Made by a program: the position numbers and the translations under genes. A stretch of DNA of 7,588 nt from Burkholderiales bacterium (lineage in GTDB: Bacteria > Pseudomonadota > Gammaproteobacteria > Burkholderiales > JAEUMW01): NCBI GenBank assembly GCA_016791285.1, contig JAEUMX010000206.1, positions 1-7,588 on the forward strand, written 5' to 3'. This document shows, piece by piece, positions 1 to 7,588 of this stretch; the first letter of the stretch is position 1; each line of letters begins with the position of its first letter. Below the pieces are notes generated by a model that was not told the origin of the DNA, searched no databases, and saw only the letters and a program-made list of their open reading frames with translations.

Positions 1-858
1 GCGCTCTGGCTGGAGGACGGCCTTTCCCGCAGCACGCTCCAGAGCTATCGCACCGATCTTCGCCAGTTTGGAAGCTGGCTCGAGCAGCGCAGCGGGCGAA
101 CTCTGCCGGATGCTCAACGCAGCGACCTGCTCGAATATCTCGCGTACAAGTTCGCGCAGAAGGCGAAACCGCGCACGACGAGTCGGCTGCTTTCGAGCCT
201 GAAGCGGTTCTACGGCTACCTCCTGCGTCAGGGCTGCATTCAGACCGACCCGACCCTGCGGATCGAGGCGCCGAAGCTGCCGCGCAGCCTGCCGAAGATC
301 CTCTCGGAGGCGGACGTCGAGCGTCTGCTGGAGGCGCCCGATCCGGATTCCGCCCTGGGCTTGCGTGATCGCGCCATGATCGAGACGCTCTATGCGAGCG
401 GATTACGGGTGTCGGAGCTGGTCGGGCTCAGGCTCACCCAGGTGAGCCAGGATATGGGGGTGGTGCGCGTGATGGGCAAGGGCGCCAAGGAGCGCCTGGT
501 CCCGCTCGGGGAAGAGGCGCTCGCATGGATCCGCCGCTATCTGGGCGAGGCGCGACCGCCGCTGCTCGCCGGGCGCGCGAGCGACGCCCTGTTCGTGACA
601 GCGCGCGGCGGCGCGATGAGCCGCCAGATGTTCTGGCGCCTGATCAAACGACACGCGCTCGCAGCGGGCATCGCCGCGGACATTTCTCCCCACACCCTGC
701 GCCATGCCTTCGCCACGCACCTGTTGAATCATGGTGCGGACCTGCGCGTGGTGCAGCTCCTGCTCGGCCACGCGGACATCTCGACCACACAGATCTACAC
801 GCACGTCGCCCGCGAACGGTTGAAACAGCTGCACGCAAGGCATCACCCCCGCGGTTGA
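1..858 (+). CDS. xerD: Tyrosine recombinase XerD, 5' end cut by window
   Basis: XerD pairs with XerC at the chromosomal dif site and, under FtsK control, resolves chromosome dimers at the division septum. The frame is open from the first base and 285 residues are visible. Aligning the catalytic arginine with E. coli XerD R148 suggests about 12 N-terminal residues are missing. Residues 1 to about 95 form the helical core-binding domain (SRSTLQSYRTDLRQFGSWL); the rest is the catalytic domain. All active-site residues are visible: R136 in ASGLRVSEL, K160 in GKGAKERLVP, the H-x-x-R of HTLRHAFATH, the histidine of LLGHADIS and the nucleophile Y266 in TTQIYTHV. The C-terminus (ERLKQLHARHHPRG) closely resembles that of E. 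coli XerD, which favours XerD over XerC. It is convergent with folB, with 16 bases between the stop codons. The promoter and start lie outside the window. An integron or phage integrase is unlikely given the end-to-end XerD similarity and housekeeping neighbours. Confidence 0.95.
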   Translation, partial: ALWLEDGLSRSTLQSYRTDLRQFGSWLEQRSGRTLPDAQRSDLLEYLAYKFAQKAKPRTTSRLLSSLKRFYGYLLRQGCIQTDPTLRIEAPKLPRSLPKILSEADVERLLEAPDPDSALGLRDRAMIETLYASGLRVSELVGLRLTQVSQDMGVVRVMGKGAKERLVPLGEEALAWIRRYLGEARPPLLAGRASDALFVTARGGAMSRQMFWRLIKRHALAAGIAADISPHTLRHAFATHLLNHGADLRVVQLLLGHADISTTQIYTHVARERLKQLHARHHPRG

Positions 859-861
859 CCG

Positions 862-884
862 GCGCCCCGGCCGCTCAGGGGTGC
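862..884. terminator. GC hairpin between convergent xerD and folB
   Basis: GCGCCCC at 862-868 can pair with GGGGTGC at 878-884 (seven pairs, one of them G-U) around a nine-base loop. The structure starts just after the xerD stop and overlaps the folB stop at 875-877. No T-run follows on either strand, so it is not a canonical intrinsic terminator. It may help end or stabilise both converging transcripts; that role is inference. Confidence 0.3.
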
Positions 885-1231
885 GAGCCGCGCTCGATCG
901 TGACGCCGAGCCGTTTCACACCGCGCAACAACTGCAGCTTCGCAACGCTCACCTTCACCCAGGGCGATCTGAACTCGCCGCGGACGATGTCGGCGATGTG
1001 TTCGGCAAGGCGTTCGAGGAGCAGGAAGTGCTGTACCTTGAGCGTCTCCTCGATGCGGCCGACGACCGCCCCGTAGTCGATCGTGTCGCCGATGTCGTCG
1101 GTGCTCGCCGCACGGCTGTATGGATTGCCGATCTCGAGGTCGATCTGGATGGTCTGTGGGACCCGGCGCTCCCACTCGTAGATGCCGATCAGGGTTTCCA
1201 CCCGGAAGTCCTGAATGAAGATGATGTCCAT
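875..1231 (-). CDS. folB: Dihydroneopterin aldolase FolB
   Basis: FolB converts 7,8-dihydroneopterin to 6-hydroxymethyl-7,8-dihydropterin and glycolaldehyde in tetrahydrofolate synthesis; family members form cytoplasmic octamers. The 118-residue product begins MDIIFIQDFRVETLIGIYEW, aligning with E. coli FolB (MDIVFIEQL, about 122 residues) from its first residue. This fixes the ATG at 1231; the same frame opens further upstream at 1318, but that segment has no family similarity. Visible conserved residues are E21 after IYEW, the TDDIGDTIDYGAV stretch with Y53, E73 in LLLERLAEHIA, catalytic-type K98 in VSVAKLQ, and the C-terminal GVTIERG. The residue after K98 is leucine, where E. coli has proline. 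No strong Shine-Dalgarno sequence precedes the ATG. folB is divergent from plsY, as in E. coli, and convergent with xerD. A FolX-type epimerase is a less likely alternative. Confidence 0.93.
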   Translation of the reverse strand: MDIIFIQDFRVETLIGIYEWERRVPQTIQIDLEIGNPYSRAASTDDIGDTIDYGAVVGRIEETLKVQHFLLLERLAEHIADIVRGEFRSPWVKVSVAKLQLLRGVKRLGVTIERGSHP

Positions 1232-1287
1232 GGCGGTGTGTCGTAAAATCAAAGCGCGATTGTAATCAACAGCGGACCGGTGGTCGC
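1232..1287. promoter_or_regulatory. folB/plsY divergent intergenic region
   Basis: These 56 bases separate the divergent folB and plsY starts and are clearly more AT-rich than the flanking genes. They contain TAAAAT (1244-1249) and TGTAAT (1261-1266), each five of six matches to the sigma-70 -10 box in the plsY direction. The second lies within the inverted repeat GATTGTAATC (1258-1267). I find no convincing -35 box at the right distance in either direction. Both promoters are likely here, but I cannot place them. Confidence 0.35.
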
Positions 1288-1917
1288 GTGACTCACCGCA
1301 GCCGCGCCCCTGGAGCATCGGCCTTGGTCAGCGTGGTTCTCGTGGTGCTCGCCTACCTGATCGGTTCGGTGTCCTTCGCCGTCATCGTGAGCTCGGTGTT
1401 CCGGCTGCCCGATCCGCGCAGCTACGGCTCCGGCAATCCGGGTGCGACCAATGTTCTGCGCTCCGGGAAGAAGACGGCGGCGGCGCTTACCCTGGCGGGA
1501 GACGTGCTGAAAGGTGTGGTCGCGGTCTGGCTGGTGAAGCTGGTGGGGCCCCAGGTCGGTGCGGCACCGGGCGTGGTGCCGCTGTCGGGACTCGCCGCCT
1601 TCCTGGGTCATCTCTATCCCGTCTTCTTCCGCTTTCAGGGCGGCAAAGGGGTCGCGACGGCCGGCGGCATCCTGTTCGCATTCAGCCTGCCGGTCGGATT
1701 GACGGCCTTGCTGGCGTGGGCAGGTATGTTCGCGGTGACGCGCGTGTCGTCCATGGGCGCCTTGGCGGCAGCGATCGCAGCGCCGGTCGCGGCGTGGTAC
1801 TTCCTGGGTATCGGACCCTATACGGCGGCGATTCTGGCTATGACGGTGCTGCTCGTCTGGCGCCATCGGGCCAACATCCGGAAGCTGCTCGCCGGTACGG
1901 AAGGCCGGGTCGTGTGA
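1288..1917 (+). CDS. plsY: Glycerol-3-phosphate acyltransferase PlsY
   Basis: PlsY is an inner-membrane enzyme that transfers an acyl group from acyl-phosphate (made by PlsX) to glycerol-3-phosphate, giving lysophosphatidic acid, the first step of phospholipid synthesis. The 209-residue reading has several hydrophobic segments, the first at about residues 13-38. It carries the three family motifs: SGNPGATNVLR (48-58), GHLYPVFFRFQGGKGVAT (107-124, phosphate-binding glycine-rich loop) and RHRANIRKLLAGTE (192-205). The start is uncertain. GTG at 1288 is the most upstream option but has only a poor ribosome site. TTG at 1324 has GGAG at 1312-1315 eight bases upstream and would give 197 residues beginning at the first membrane helix, closer to the usual family form. 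It is divergent from folB and convergent with tsaD. Confidence 0.94.
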   Translation: MTHRSRAPGASALVSVVLVVLAYLIGSVSFAVIVSSVFRLPDPRSYGSGNPGATNVLRSGKKTAAALTLAGDVLKGVVAVWLVKLVGPQVGAAPGVVPLSGLAAFLGHLYPVFFRFQGGKGVATAGGILFAFSLPVGLTALLAWAGMFAVTRVSSMGALAAAIAAPVAAWYFLGIGPYTAAILAMTVLLVWRHRANIRKLLAGTEGRVV

Positions 1918-1926
1918 ATTCGTCCA

Positions 1927-1939
1927 GCCGTCAGACGGC
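1927..1939. terminator. Short inverted repeat at the plsY/tsaD convergent junction
   Basis: GCCGT (1927-1931) and ACGGC (1935-1939) form a five-pair stem with a three-base loop, lying over the tsaD stop codon and 9 bases past the plsY stop. It reads the same from both sides, which suits a convergent junction, but it is short and has no T-run. Termination activity is only a possibility. Confidence 0.22.
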
Positions 1940-3007
1940 CGCGGGCAGGCTCTCCAGGTTCCACCGCGGCCGTACGGCAAAGCCGAGCGGGTCGCGCCCC
2001 GCCTCCGCCAGGCGCAGGGCGCCGACGAGCGCAATCATGGCGCCGTTGTCGGTGCAGAACTCGAGCTGGGGATAGAAGACCCGGGTGCCACGGCGGGGGG
2101 CGAGGTCCGCGAGGCGCTTCCGCAGGGCGAGATTGGCCCCCACTCCGCCGGCCACGACGAGTTGGCGCAACCCCGTCCGGTCGAGTGCCGCTTCGGCCTT
2201 CATGGCGAGCACGTCGACGACCGCTGCCTGAAAGCTCGCGGCAACGTCCGCGCGCGTCGCGGTATCCAGTTCCAGCCGGCGCACCAGCAGCGCAACGGCC
2301 GTCTTGAGCCCGCTGAAACTGAAATCGAGGTCGCCGCTCGCGATCATGGGCCGCGGCAGCGCGTACCGGCCCGCGCGCCCGTGGTCGGCAAGGCGCGCGA
2401 GCGCCGGCCCGCCCGGATAGCCGAGCCCGAGCAGTTGCGCGGTCTTGTCGAAGGCTTCGCCCGCGGCGTCGTCCAAGGTTTCCCCAAGTAGGCGATAGCA
2501 CCCGACGCCACGCACCTCCATCAACTGGGTATGGCCGCCAGAGACGAGCAGGCAGACGAAGGGGAAGTCCGGCGCCGGGTCGGCAAGCAGCGGCGATAGC
2601 AGATGACCCTCAAGATGATGCACCGGCACTGCGGGCACCCCCAGCGCGTAGGCGAGAGCGGTGGCCGTACCGGCTCCCACGAGGAGCGCCCCCGCAAGAC
2701 CGGGTCCCTGTGTGTAAGCTACCGCGGCTACGTCGGCGAGCACGGCGTGGGCCTGGCGCAAGAGGTCGCGCACCAGCGGCAGCAGGCGGCGGATGTGGTC
2801 ACGAGAAGCAAGCTCCGGCACGACGCCGCCGTACTGCGCGTGCAATTCCACCTGTGAGAAAAGCGTGTGCGCGACGAGCCCGCGCTGCGGGTCGTAGAGC
2901 GCCGCACCCGTTTCATCGCAAGAGGTCTCGATGCCGAGCACCAGTCCCGACCGAGGGCGGCTATCTCGCGGAACCGCCGTGACCTGAAGTGAAAGAGGTG
3001 TGGGCAC
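1931..3007 (-). CDS. tsaD: tRNA N6-adenosine threonylcarbamoyltransferase TsaD
   Basis: TsaD, with TsaB and TsaE, transfers the threonylcarbamoyl group from threonylcarbamoyl-AMP (made by TsaC) to A37 of ANN-decoding tRNAs, giving t6A. The 358-residue reading aligns with E. coli TsaD (337) almost throughout. Visible features are GIETSCDET (25-33), [13 protein letters not shown] (59-71), the metal-binding H131 and H135 of [50 protein letters not shown] and [11 protein letters not shown] with metal-binding D320. The actin-like ATPase fold is intact. The GTG start at 3007 adds about 20 residues ([20 protein letters not shown]) before the usual N-terminus. GTG at 2941 (or CTG at 2944) would give a family-length protein of 336 residues; neither start has a clear ribosome site. 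It is divergent from rpsU, as in E. coli. The name ygjD/gcp and the old glycoprotease annotation refer to this family. Confidence 0.95.
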   Translation of the reverse strand: MPTPLSLQVTAVPRDSRPRSGLVLGIETSCDETGAALYDPQRGLVAHTLFSQVELHAQYGGVVPELASRDHIRRLLPLVRDLLRQAHAVLADVAAVAYTQGPGLAGALLVGAGTATALAYALGVPAVPVHHLEGHLLSPLLADPAPDFPFVCLLVSGGHTQLMEVRGVGCYRLLGETLDDAAGEAFDKTAQLLGLGYPGGPALARLADHGRAGRYALPRPMIASGDLDFSFSGLKTAVALLVRRLELDTATRADVAASFQAAVVDVLAMKAEAALDRTGLRQLVVAGGVGANLALRKRLADLAPRRGTRVFYPQLEFCTDNGAMIALVGALRLAEAGRDPLGFAVRPRWNLESLPAAV

Positions 3008-3015
3008 GAAGGCGC

Positions 3016-3050
3016 TTTCAAGGGGGAGGGAAGTACTGATATAGTATAAG
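3016..3050 (+). promoter_or_regulatory. Probable rpsU operon promoter
   Basis: The tsaD-rpsU gap holds an AT-rich block, GATATAGTATAAGG, unlike its surroundings. TATAGT (3040-3045) is a good -10 candidate; TAGTAT and TATAAG overlap it. TTTCAA (3016-3021), 18 bases upstream, is a weak -35 (three of six matches). Transcription from about 3052 would give a leader of roughly 34 bases for rpsU-yqeY-dnaG-rpoD. The exact -10 is not settled. Confidence 0.55.
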
Positions 3051-3066
3051 GCTTTCCAGAGACCAA

Positions 3067-3082
3067 CCGTCAGGCCGTCAGC
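3067..3082 (+). repeat. 8-base tandem repeat in the rpsU leader
   Basis: CCGTCAG occurs at 3067-3073 and again at 3075-3081, giving two copies of the unit CCGTCAG(G/C) side by side, ending three bases before the rpsU ATG. The only Shine-Dalgarno-like bases in this leader, CAGG at 3071-3074, lie in the first copy and are 11 bases from the start codon, which is a weak site. The repeat may be chance or may affect translation of rpsU. Confidence 0.5.
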
Positions 3083-3085
3083 CCA

Positions 3086-3298
3086 ATGCCTACCGTACGA
3101 GTCAAAGAGAACGAACCCTTCGAGGTTGCACTGCGTCGCTTCAAGCGCACCATCGAAAAAACCGGGCTCCTAACGGAGCTTCGCGCCCGTGAGTTCTATG
3201 AGAAACCCACTTCGGAGCGCAAGCGGAAGCTCGCTGCGGCCGTAAAGCGTCACTACAAGCGTCTGCGTAGTCAGATGCTGCCCCAGCGCCTCTACTGA
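3086..3298 (+). CDS. rpsU: 30S ribosomal protein bS21
   Basis: bS21 is a small basic protein of the 30S platform, near the 3' end of 16S rRNA, and helps translation initiation. The 70-residue product matches the family across its length: an N-terminal [18 protein letters not shown], then [25 protein letters not shown], and a basic C-terminal helix ending in RLY (E. coli 71 residues, also ending RLY). The [20 protein letters not shown] wording and the [10 protein letters not shown] segment look betaproteobacterial, from memory of the family. The ATG is preceded by only a weak ribosome site (AGG at 3072-3074). It is the first gene of the macromolecular synthesis operon, followed after 73 bases by yqeY, and is divergent from tsaD. 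Confidence 0.97.
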   Translation: MPTVRVKENEPFEVALRRFKRTIEKTGLLTELRAREFYEKPTSERKRKLAAAVKRHYKRLRSQMLPQRLY

Positions 3299-3306
3299 TC
3301 TTTTCT

Positions 3307-3339
3307 TCCCGGACGGGACTCCCCACGCCTCTTGCGGGG
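3307..3339 (+). other. Two weak hairpins in the rpsU-yqeY gap (possible attenuator)
   Basis: TCCC (3307-3310) pairs with GGGA (3315-3318) around a four-base loop. CCCC plus GC (3321-3324, 3327-3328, with a two-base bulge) pairs with GC plus GGGG (3334-3339) around CTCTT. No T-run follows. In E. coli a terminator after rpsU lets excess S21 message be made relative to dnaG and rpoD. These structures occupy the equivalent place and could act as a leaky terminator or processing barrier, but this is inference. Confidence 0.25.
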
Positions 3340-3371
3340 CGCGCGTACGTTCCCGTTTCCGAGGTGTCCGT

Positions 3372-3818
3372 ATGACCCTCAAGGCCCGCGTTACCGAAGA
3401 CATGAAGTCCGCCATGCGCGCGAAGGACACGCCACGCTTGGCGGCGCTTCGCCTGCTGCTCGCGGCGATCAAGCAGCGCGAGGTGGACGAGCGGCGCGAA
3501 CTCGCCGATGCGGATGTCATCGCCACGATTGAAAAGATGATCAAGCAGCGCCGCGACTCCATGGCCCAGTTCGAAGCCGGTGGCAGGCCGGATCTCGCAC
3601 GGGGCGAAGCTTTCGAACTGGCCTTGCTGCAAAGCTACCTGCCGGCGCAGTTGTCCGAAGCCGAGATAGAAGAGGCGATTGCGGCCGCCATCGGGGAGAC
3701 CGGTGCGAGCGGACCGCAGGGGATGGGAAAGGTCATGGCGCTGCTCAAGGCGAAGCTGGCAGGCCAAGCCGACATGAGCCAAGTGTCAGCGCGCGTCAAG
3801 TCGAGGCTGGCGGGGTAG
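3372..3818 (+). CDS. yqeY: GatB/YqeY domain-containing protein
   Basis: This 148-residue protein is a stand-alone GatB/YqeY-domain protein. The domain resembles the tRNA-binding tail of the GatB amidotransferase subunit, but the biochemical role of stand-alone copies is not established. Family features are the N-terminal helical part (LKARVTEDMKSAMRAKDTPR, then LAALRLLLAAIKQREVDER), the middle ADADVIATIEKMIKQRRDS, the LLQSYLPAQLSEAEIEEAI linker and the C-terminal GPQGMGKVMALLKAKLAGQ. Length and order are normal for the family. The ATG has the clearest ribosome site in the window, GAGGTG at 3361-3366, five bases upstream. It sits between rpsU and dnaG on the same strand, an arrangement known in beta- and gammaproteobacteria but absent from the E. 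coli operon. It is probably co-transcribed with rpsU. Confidence 0.93.
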   Translation: MTLKARVTEDMKSAMRAKDTPRLAALRLLLAAIKQREVDERRELADADVIATIEKMIKQRRDSMAQFEAGGRPDLARGEAFELALLQSYLPAQLSEAEIEEAIAAAIGETGASGPQGMGKVMALLKAKLAGQADMSQVSARVKSRLAG

Positions 3819-3823
3819 ACGCA

Positions 3824-3852
3824 GCATTTCGGCATTTCGGGGTGCTGCCCCG
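3824..3852 (+). other. Tandem octamer and GC hairpin downstream of yqeY
   Basis: Six bases after the yqeY stop, GCATTTCG occurs twice in tandem (3824-3831, 3832-3839). It is followed by a perfect five-pair hairpin, CGGGG (3838-3842), loop TGCTG, CCCCG (3848-3852). No T-run follows, so intrinsic termination is doubtful. It could be a weak pause or stability element before the dnaG promoter-like sequence. Confidence 0.3.
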
Positions 3853-3936
3853 CCGCCTTCCGGATCGAGCGTCCCTTCAACCTCGTCGCGGTTAGGGCCT
3901 TCTGTCGCAGCGTCGGGGTACCCTCCCGGCGTGACC

Positions 3937-3942
3937 TATAAT
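3937..3942 (+). promoter_or_regulatory. Consensus -10 box upstream of dnaG
   Basis: A perfect TATAAT lies 27 bases before the dnaG ATG, in otherwise GC-rich sequence. Initiation would fall near 3949, giving a leader of about 21 bases. No good -35 box is found 16-19 bases upstream (the sequence there is G-rich) and there is no extended TG. It may be a modest or activator-dependent internal promoter that uncouples dnaG-rpoD from rpsU-yqeY. Confidence 0.45.
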
Positions 3943-3969
3943 GCGAAAGTTGTGCGTCGACGGGGCGTC

Positions 3970-5751
3970 ATGATTCCCCAATCCTTCATCCAGGATCTGC
4001 TGAGCCGCCTCGACATTGTCGACGTGGTCGAATCTCATCTGCCGCTCAAGCGGGCGGGCACGAATCTCGTCGCATGCTGCCCGTTCCACAGCGAAAGGAG
4101 CCCCTCCTTCACGGTCAGCCCGGCGAAGCAGTTCTACCACTGTTTCGGCTGTGGGGCGCACGGCAACGCCATCGGGTTCGTCATGGAGTATTCCGGCCTG
4201 GGCTTCATCGAGGCGATCAAGGAATTGGCTGCACGGACCGGTATGAGCGTCCCGGAGGTGCGCGGCGAAGCCCCGGCCACGTCGTCGGCCGAGATGACGC
4301 AGAGCCTCGCCGAAGTACTGCGCGCGGCGGCGGTGTTCTTCAAGGCTGAACTCAAGCGCTCGGAGGTGGCCGTCGCTTACCTCAAGGGCCGCGGCTTGAC
4401 CGGTGAGATCGCCGCTCGTTTCGGTCTGGGTTTCGCGCCGCCCGGCTGGCAGAACCTCGCCGCAGTTTTCCCGGACTATCGGGCACAGGTGCTGGTCGAT
4501 GCCGGGCTCGTCATCGAAGGCGACGAGGGCAAGCGATACGACCGCTTCCGCGATCGCATCATGTTTCCGATCGTCAATCCCCGTGGCAACATCGTGGGCT
4601 TCGGAGGTCGCGTGCTGGGACCTGGCGAACCGAAATACCTCAATTCGCCCGAGACGCCGGTCTTCGAGAAGGGGCGGGAGATTTACGGGCTGTACCAGGG
4701 ACGCGGCGCCATCCGCGCTTCGGGCCGGGTGATCGTAGTGGAAGGCTACATGGATGTGGTTGCCCTGGCGCAGCACGGCATTGACGATGTGGTGGCTACC
4801 CTGGGCACCGCGACCACCTCCTTCCATGTTCAGAAGCTGTTCAAGCAGGCGGGCCGCGTCGTTTTTTGTTTCGACGGCGACGAGGCGGGTCGGCGCGCAG
4901 CGTGGCGCGCACTGGAAAACTGTCTTGGACAGTTGGTCGATGGCAAAGAAGTCGCCTTTGCGTTCCTGCCAGAGGGGGAAGATCCCGACAGCTGCGTGCG
5001 CAAGACGGGGCGCGAACGCTTCGAGGCGCTGATCCGCGACGCCGCGCCGCTTTCCGAATTTCTGTTGCGTGAACTTACCCATCCTCTCGATCTCACTACG
5101 GCTGAGGGGCGTGCAAGCTTGCTGCAGACTGCCAAGCCCCTGGTGAAGCAGATCGCTGCTCCGGCGCTCGGCGCCATGGTCCGCAGACGCTTGGCGGAGC
5201 TTGCGGGACTCGATCAGGCTGAGGTCGGTGCGCTGTTCGGCATTCAGAGCGGTCCCTGGTCACGGCGATCTCCGGAGCGGACCCGGCGCATCGCCCCGGT
5301 ATCGCTGCAGCGCCATGTCCTACGCTGTCTGCTGCTCGCCCCTCGGCTGGCAGCAGCGGTCGATCGATCCATCTGCGATGCGGACGATCCGGATACGCGG
5401 GCAACGCGCGCGCTGGTTGATTATCTGGCGGCCAATCCAGATCTGGACGAGCGGGTTTTGGTTGCTCTCGTGAGTGATCACTTTCGTGGATCTACGCATG
5501 AAGCGGCGCTGAACTCAGCGGCCGCAGAGATCATCGAAGTCCGGATGGGTGAATTCGACGCCGCGGCGGAGCTCGCCGGAGCCATGAGCCAGATCAAGGA
5601 CTTGCGTCGGAAAGCCAGGTTTGCAGAGCTCGGGGACAAGCCGCTCGCCTCCCTGAGCGCGGACGAACGCACCGAGCTGCGGCGCCTACAGGCTGAACGC
5701 CGCGAGCCGATTGGGGGTCCAACGGGCAGCATCGGGCCTGTGATAAACTAA
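3970..5751 (+). CDS. dnaG: DNA primase DnaG
   Basis: DnaG makes the short RNA primers for Okazaki fragments and leading-strand starts, recruited by the DnaB helicase. The product is 593 residues (E. coli 581). The N-terminal zinc-binding domain shows the CHC2 ligands C37, H40, C58 and C61 ([11 protein letters not shown] and HCFGCG). The central TOPRIM polymerase core includes E258 in [19 protein letters not shown] and metal-binding D302 and D304 in [15 protein letters not shown]; upstream are RDRIMFPI and GFGGRVLG. From about residue 445 to the end is the helical DnaB-binding domain. The ATG at 3970 is chosen because [11 protein letters not shown] is the usual DnaG N-terminus. A GTG at 3931 in the same frame would add 13 residues, but the TATAAT box lies inside that stretch. 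GGGG at 3962-3965 is a modest ribosome site. rpoD follows after 31 bases. All domains and catalytic residues are intact. Confidence 0.97.
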   Translation: MIPQSFIQDLLSRLDIVDVVESHLPLKRAGTNLVACCPFHSERSPSFTVSPAKQFYHCFGCGAHGNAIGFVMEYSGLGFIEAIKELAARTGMSVPEVRGEAPATSSAEMTQSLAEVLRAAAVFFKAELKRSEVAVAYLKGRGLTGEIAARFGLGFAPPGWQNLAAVFPDYRAQVLVDAGLVIEGDEGKRYDRFRDRIMFPIVNPRGNIVGFGGRVLGPGEPKYLNSPETPVFEKGREIYGLYQGRGAIRASGRVIVVEGYMDVVALAQHGIDDVVATLGTATTSFHVQKLFKQAGRVVFCFDGDEAGRRAAWRALENCLGQLVDGKEVAFAFLPEGEDPDSCVRKTGRERFEALIRDAAPLSEFLLRELTHPLDLTTAEGRASLLQTAKPLVKQIAAPALGAMVRRRLAELAGLDQAEVGALFGIQSGPWSRRSPERTRRIAPVSLQRHVLRCLLLAPRLAAAVDRSICDADDPDTRATRALVDYLAANPDLDERVLVALVSDHFRGSTHEAALNSAAAEIIEVRMGEFDAAAELAGAMSQIKDLRRKARFAELGDKPLASLSADERTELRRLQAERREPIGGPTGSIGPVIN

Positions 5752-5782
5752 AAAGCTTTTCTCGGACTATCGGACAACCTTC
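5741..5782 (+). other. AT-rich dnaG-rpoD junction
   Basis: The last codons of dnaG and the 31-base gap form an AT-rich island containing TGATAAACTAAAA and the palindrome AAAAGCTTTT (5751-5760). In E. coli the dnaG-rpoD part of the transcript is processed by RNase E at an AU-rich site, and this stretch is a plausible counterpart. It could also hold a weak rpoD promoter (GATAAA at 5742-5747), but no -35 box is evident. There is no clear Shine-Dalgarno sequence before the rpoD ATG. Confidence 0.3.

Positions 5783-7588
<1,806 letters not shown>

Noticed and set aside
1..858. The tyrosine recombinase as part of a mobile element or integron
   Set aside because: It matches XerD to the C-terminus and lies beside conserved housekeeping genes, with no attachment site, cassette or phage gene nearby.
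1249..2034. A 261-codon minus-strand open frame across plsY
   Set aside because: It overlaps the whole of plsY, whose motifs are intact, and its product is rich in Arg, His and Gln without a recognisable fold.
2997..3022. A heat-shock-type promoter for tsaD on the minus strand: CTTGAAA, 11 bases, CCCACACC
   Set aside because: The -35 half matches the sigma-32 consensus but the -10 half matches poorly, and the element would overlap the GTG start. One good half-site is easily chance.
3892..5082. A 396-codon open frame on the minus strand opposite dnaG
   Set aside because: It lies over an intact dnaG with clear catalytic motifs. Long antisense frames are expected in GC-rich coding sequence, and the translation shows no recognisable domain.

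Overview
This is an ordinary chromosomal housekeeping region from a GC-rich proteobacterium. It holds eight protein genes, two of them cut by the window ends. The bS21 protein (with the run [20 protein letters not shown]), the DnaG N-terminus ([20 protein letters not shown]) and the gene order all suggest a betaproteobacterium. This is an inference from remembered family sequences; a gammaproteobacterium is less likely but not excluded.

Layout. Positions 1-858 (+) carry the 3' part of xerD, a site-specific recombinase for chromosome dimer resolution. It runs convergently into folB (875-1231, -), a folate biosynthesis aldolase. folB is divergent from plsY (1288-1917, +), the membrane acyltransferase that starts phospholipid synthesis. 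plsY is convergent with tsaD (1931-3007, -), the tRNA t6A37 modification enzyme. tsaD is divergent from rpsU (3086-3298, +), which opens the macromolecular synthesis operon rpsU-yqeY-dnaG-rpoD: ribosomal protein bS21, a GatB/YqeY-domain protein (3372-3818), DNA primase (3970-5751) and the primary sigma factor (5783 to the window end, where it is cut inside region 4.2).

How the genes work together. The last four genes lie on one strand and place translation, replication priming and transcription initiation under shared transcription. Visible control signals are an AT-rich promoter-like block between tsaD and rpsU, weak GC hairpins in the rpsU-yqeY and yqeY-dnaG gaps, a perfect TATAAT just upstream of dnaG, and an AT-rich junction between dnaG and rpoD. 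The folB/plsY and tsaD/rpsU divergent pairs match the Escherichia coli arrangement, so this is a conserved ancestral neighbourhood.

I see no mobile element, CRISPR array, tRNA, rRNA, phage or defence gene, and no sign of a new biological system. Coding regions fill nearly everything; the longest gap is the 151 bases between yqeY and dnaG. The observations worth a second look concern start codons, leader structure and internal operon promoters.
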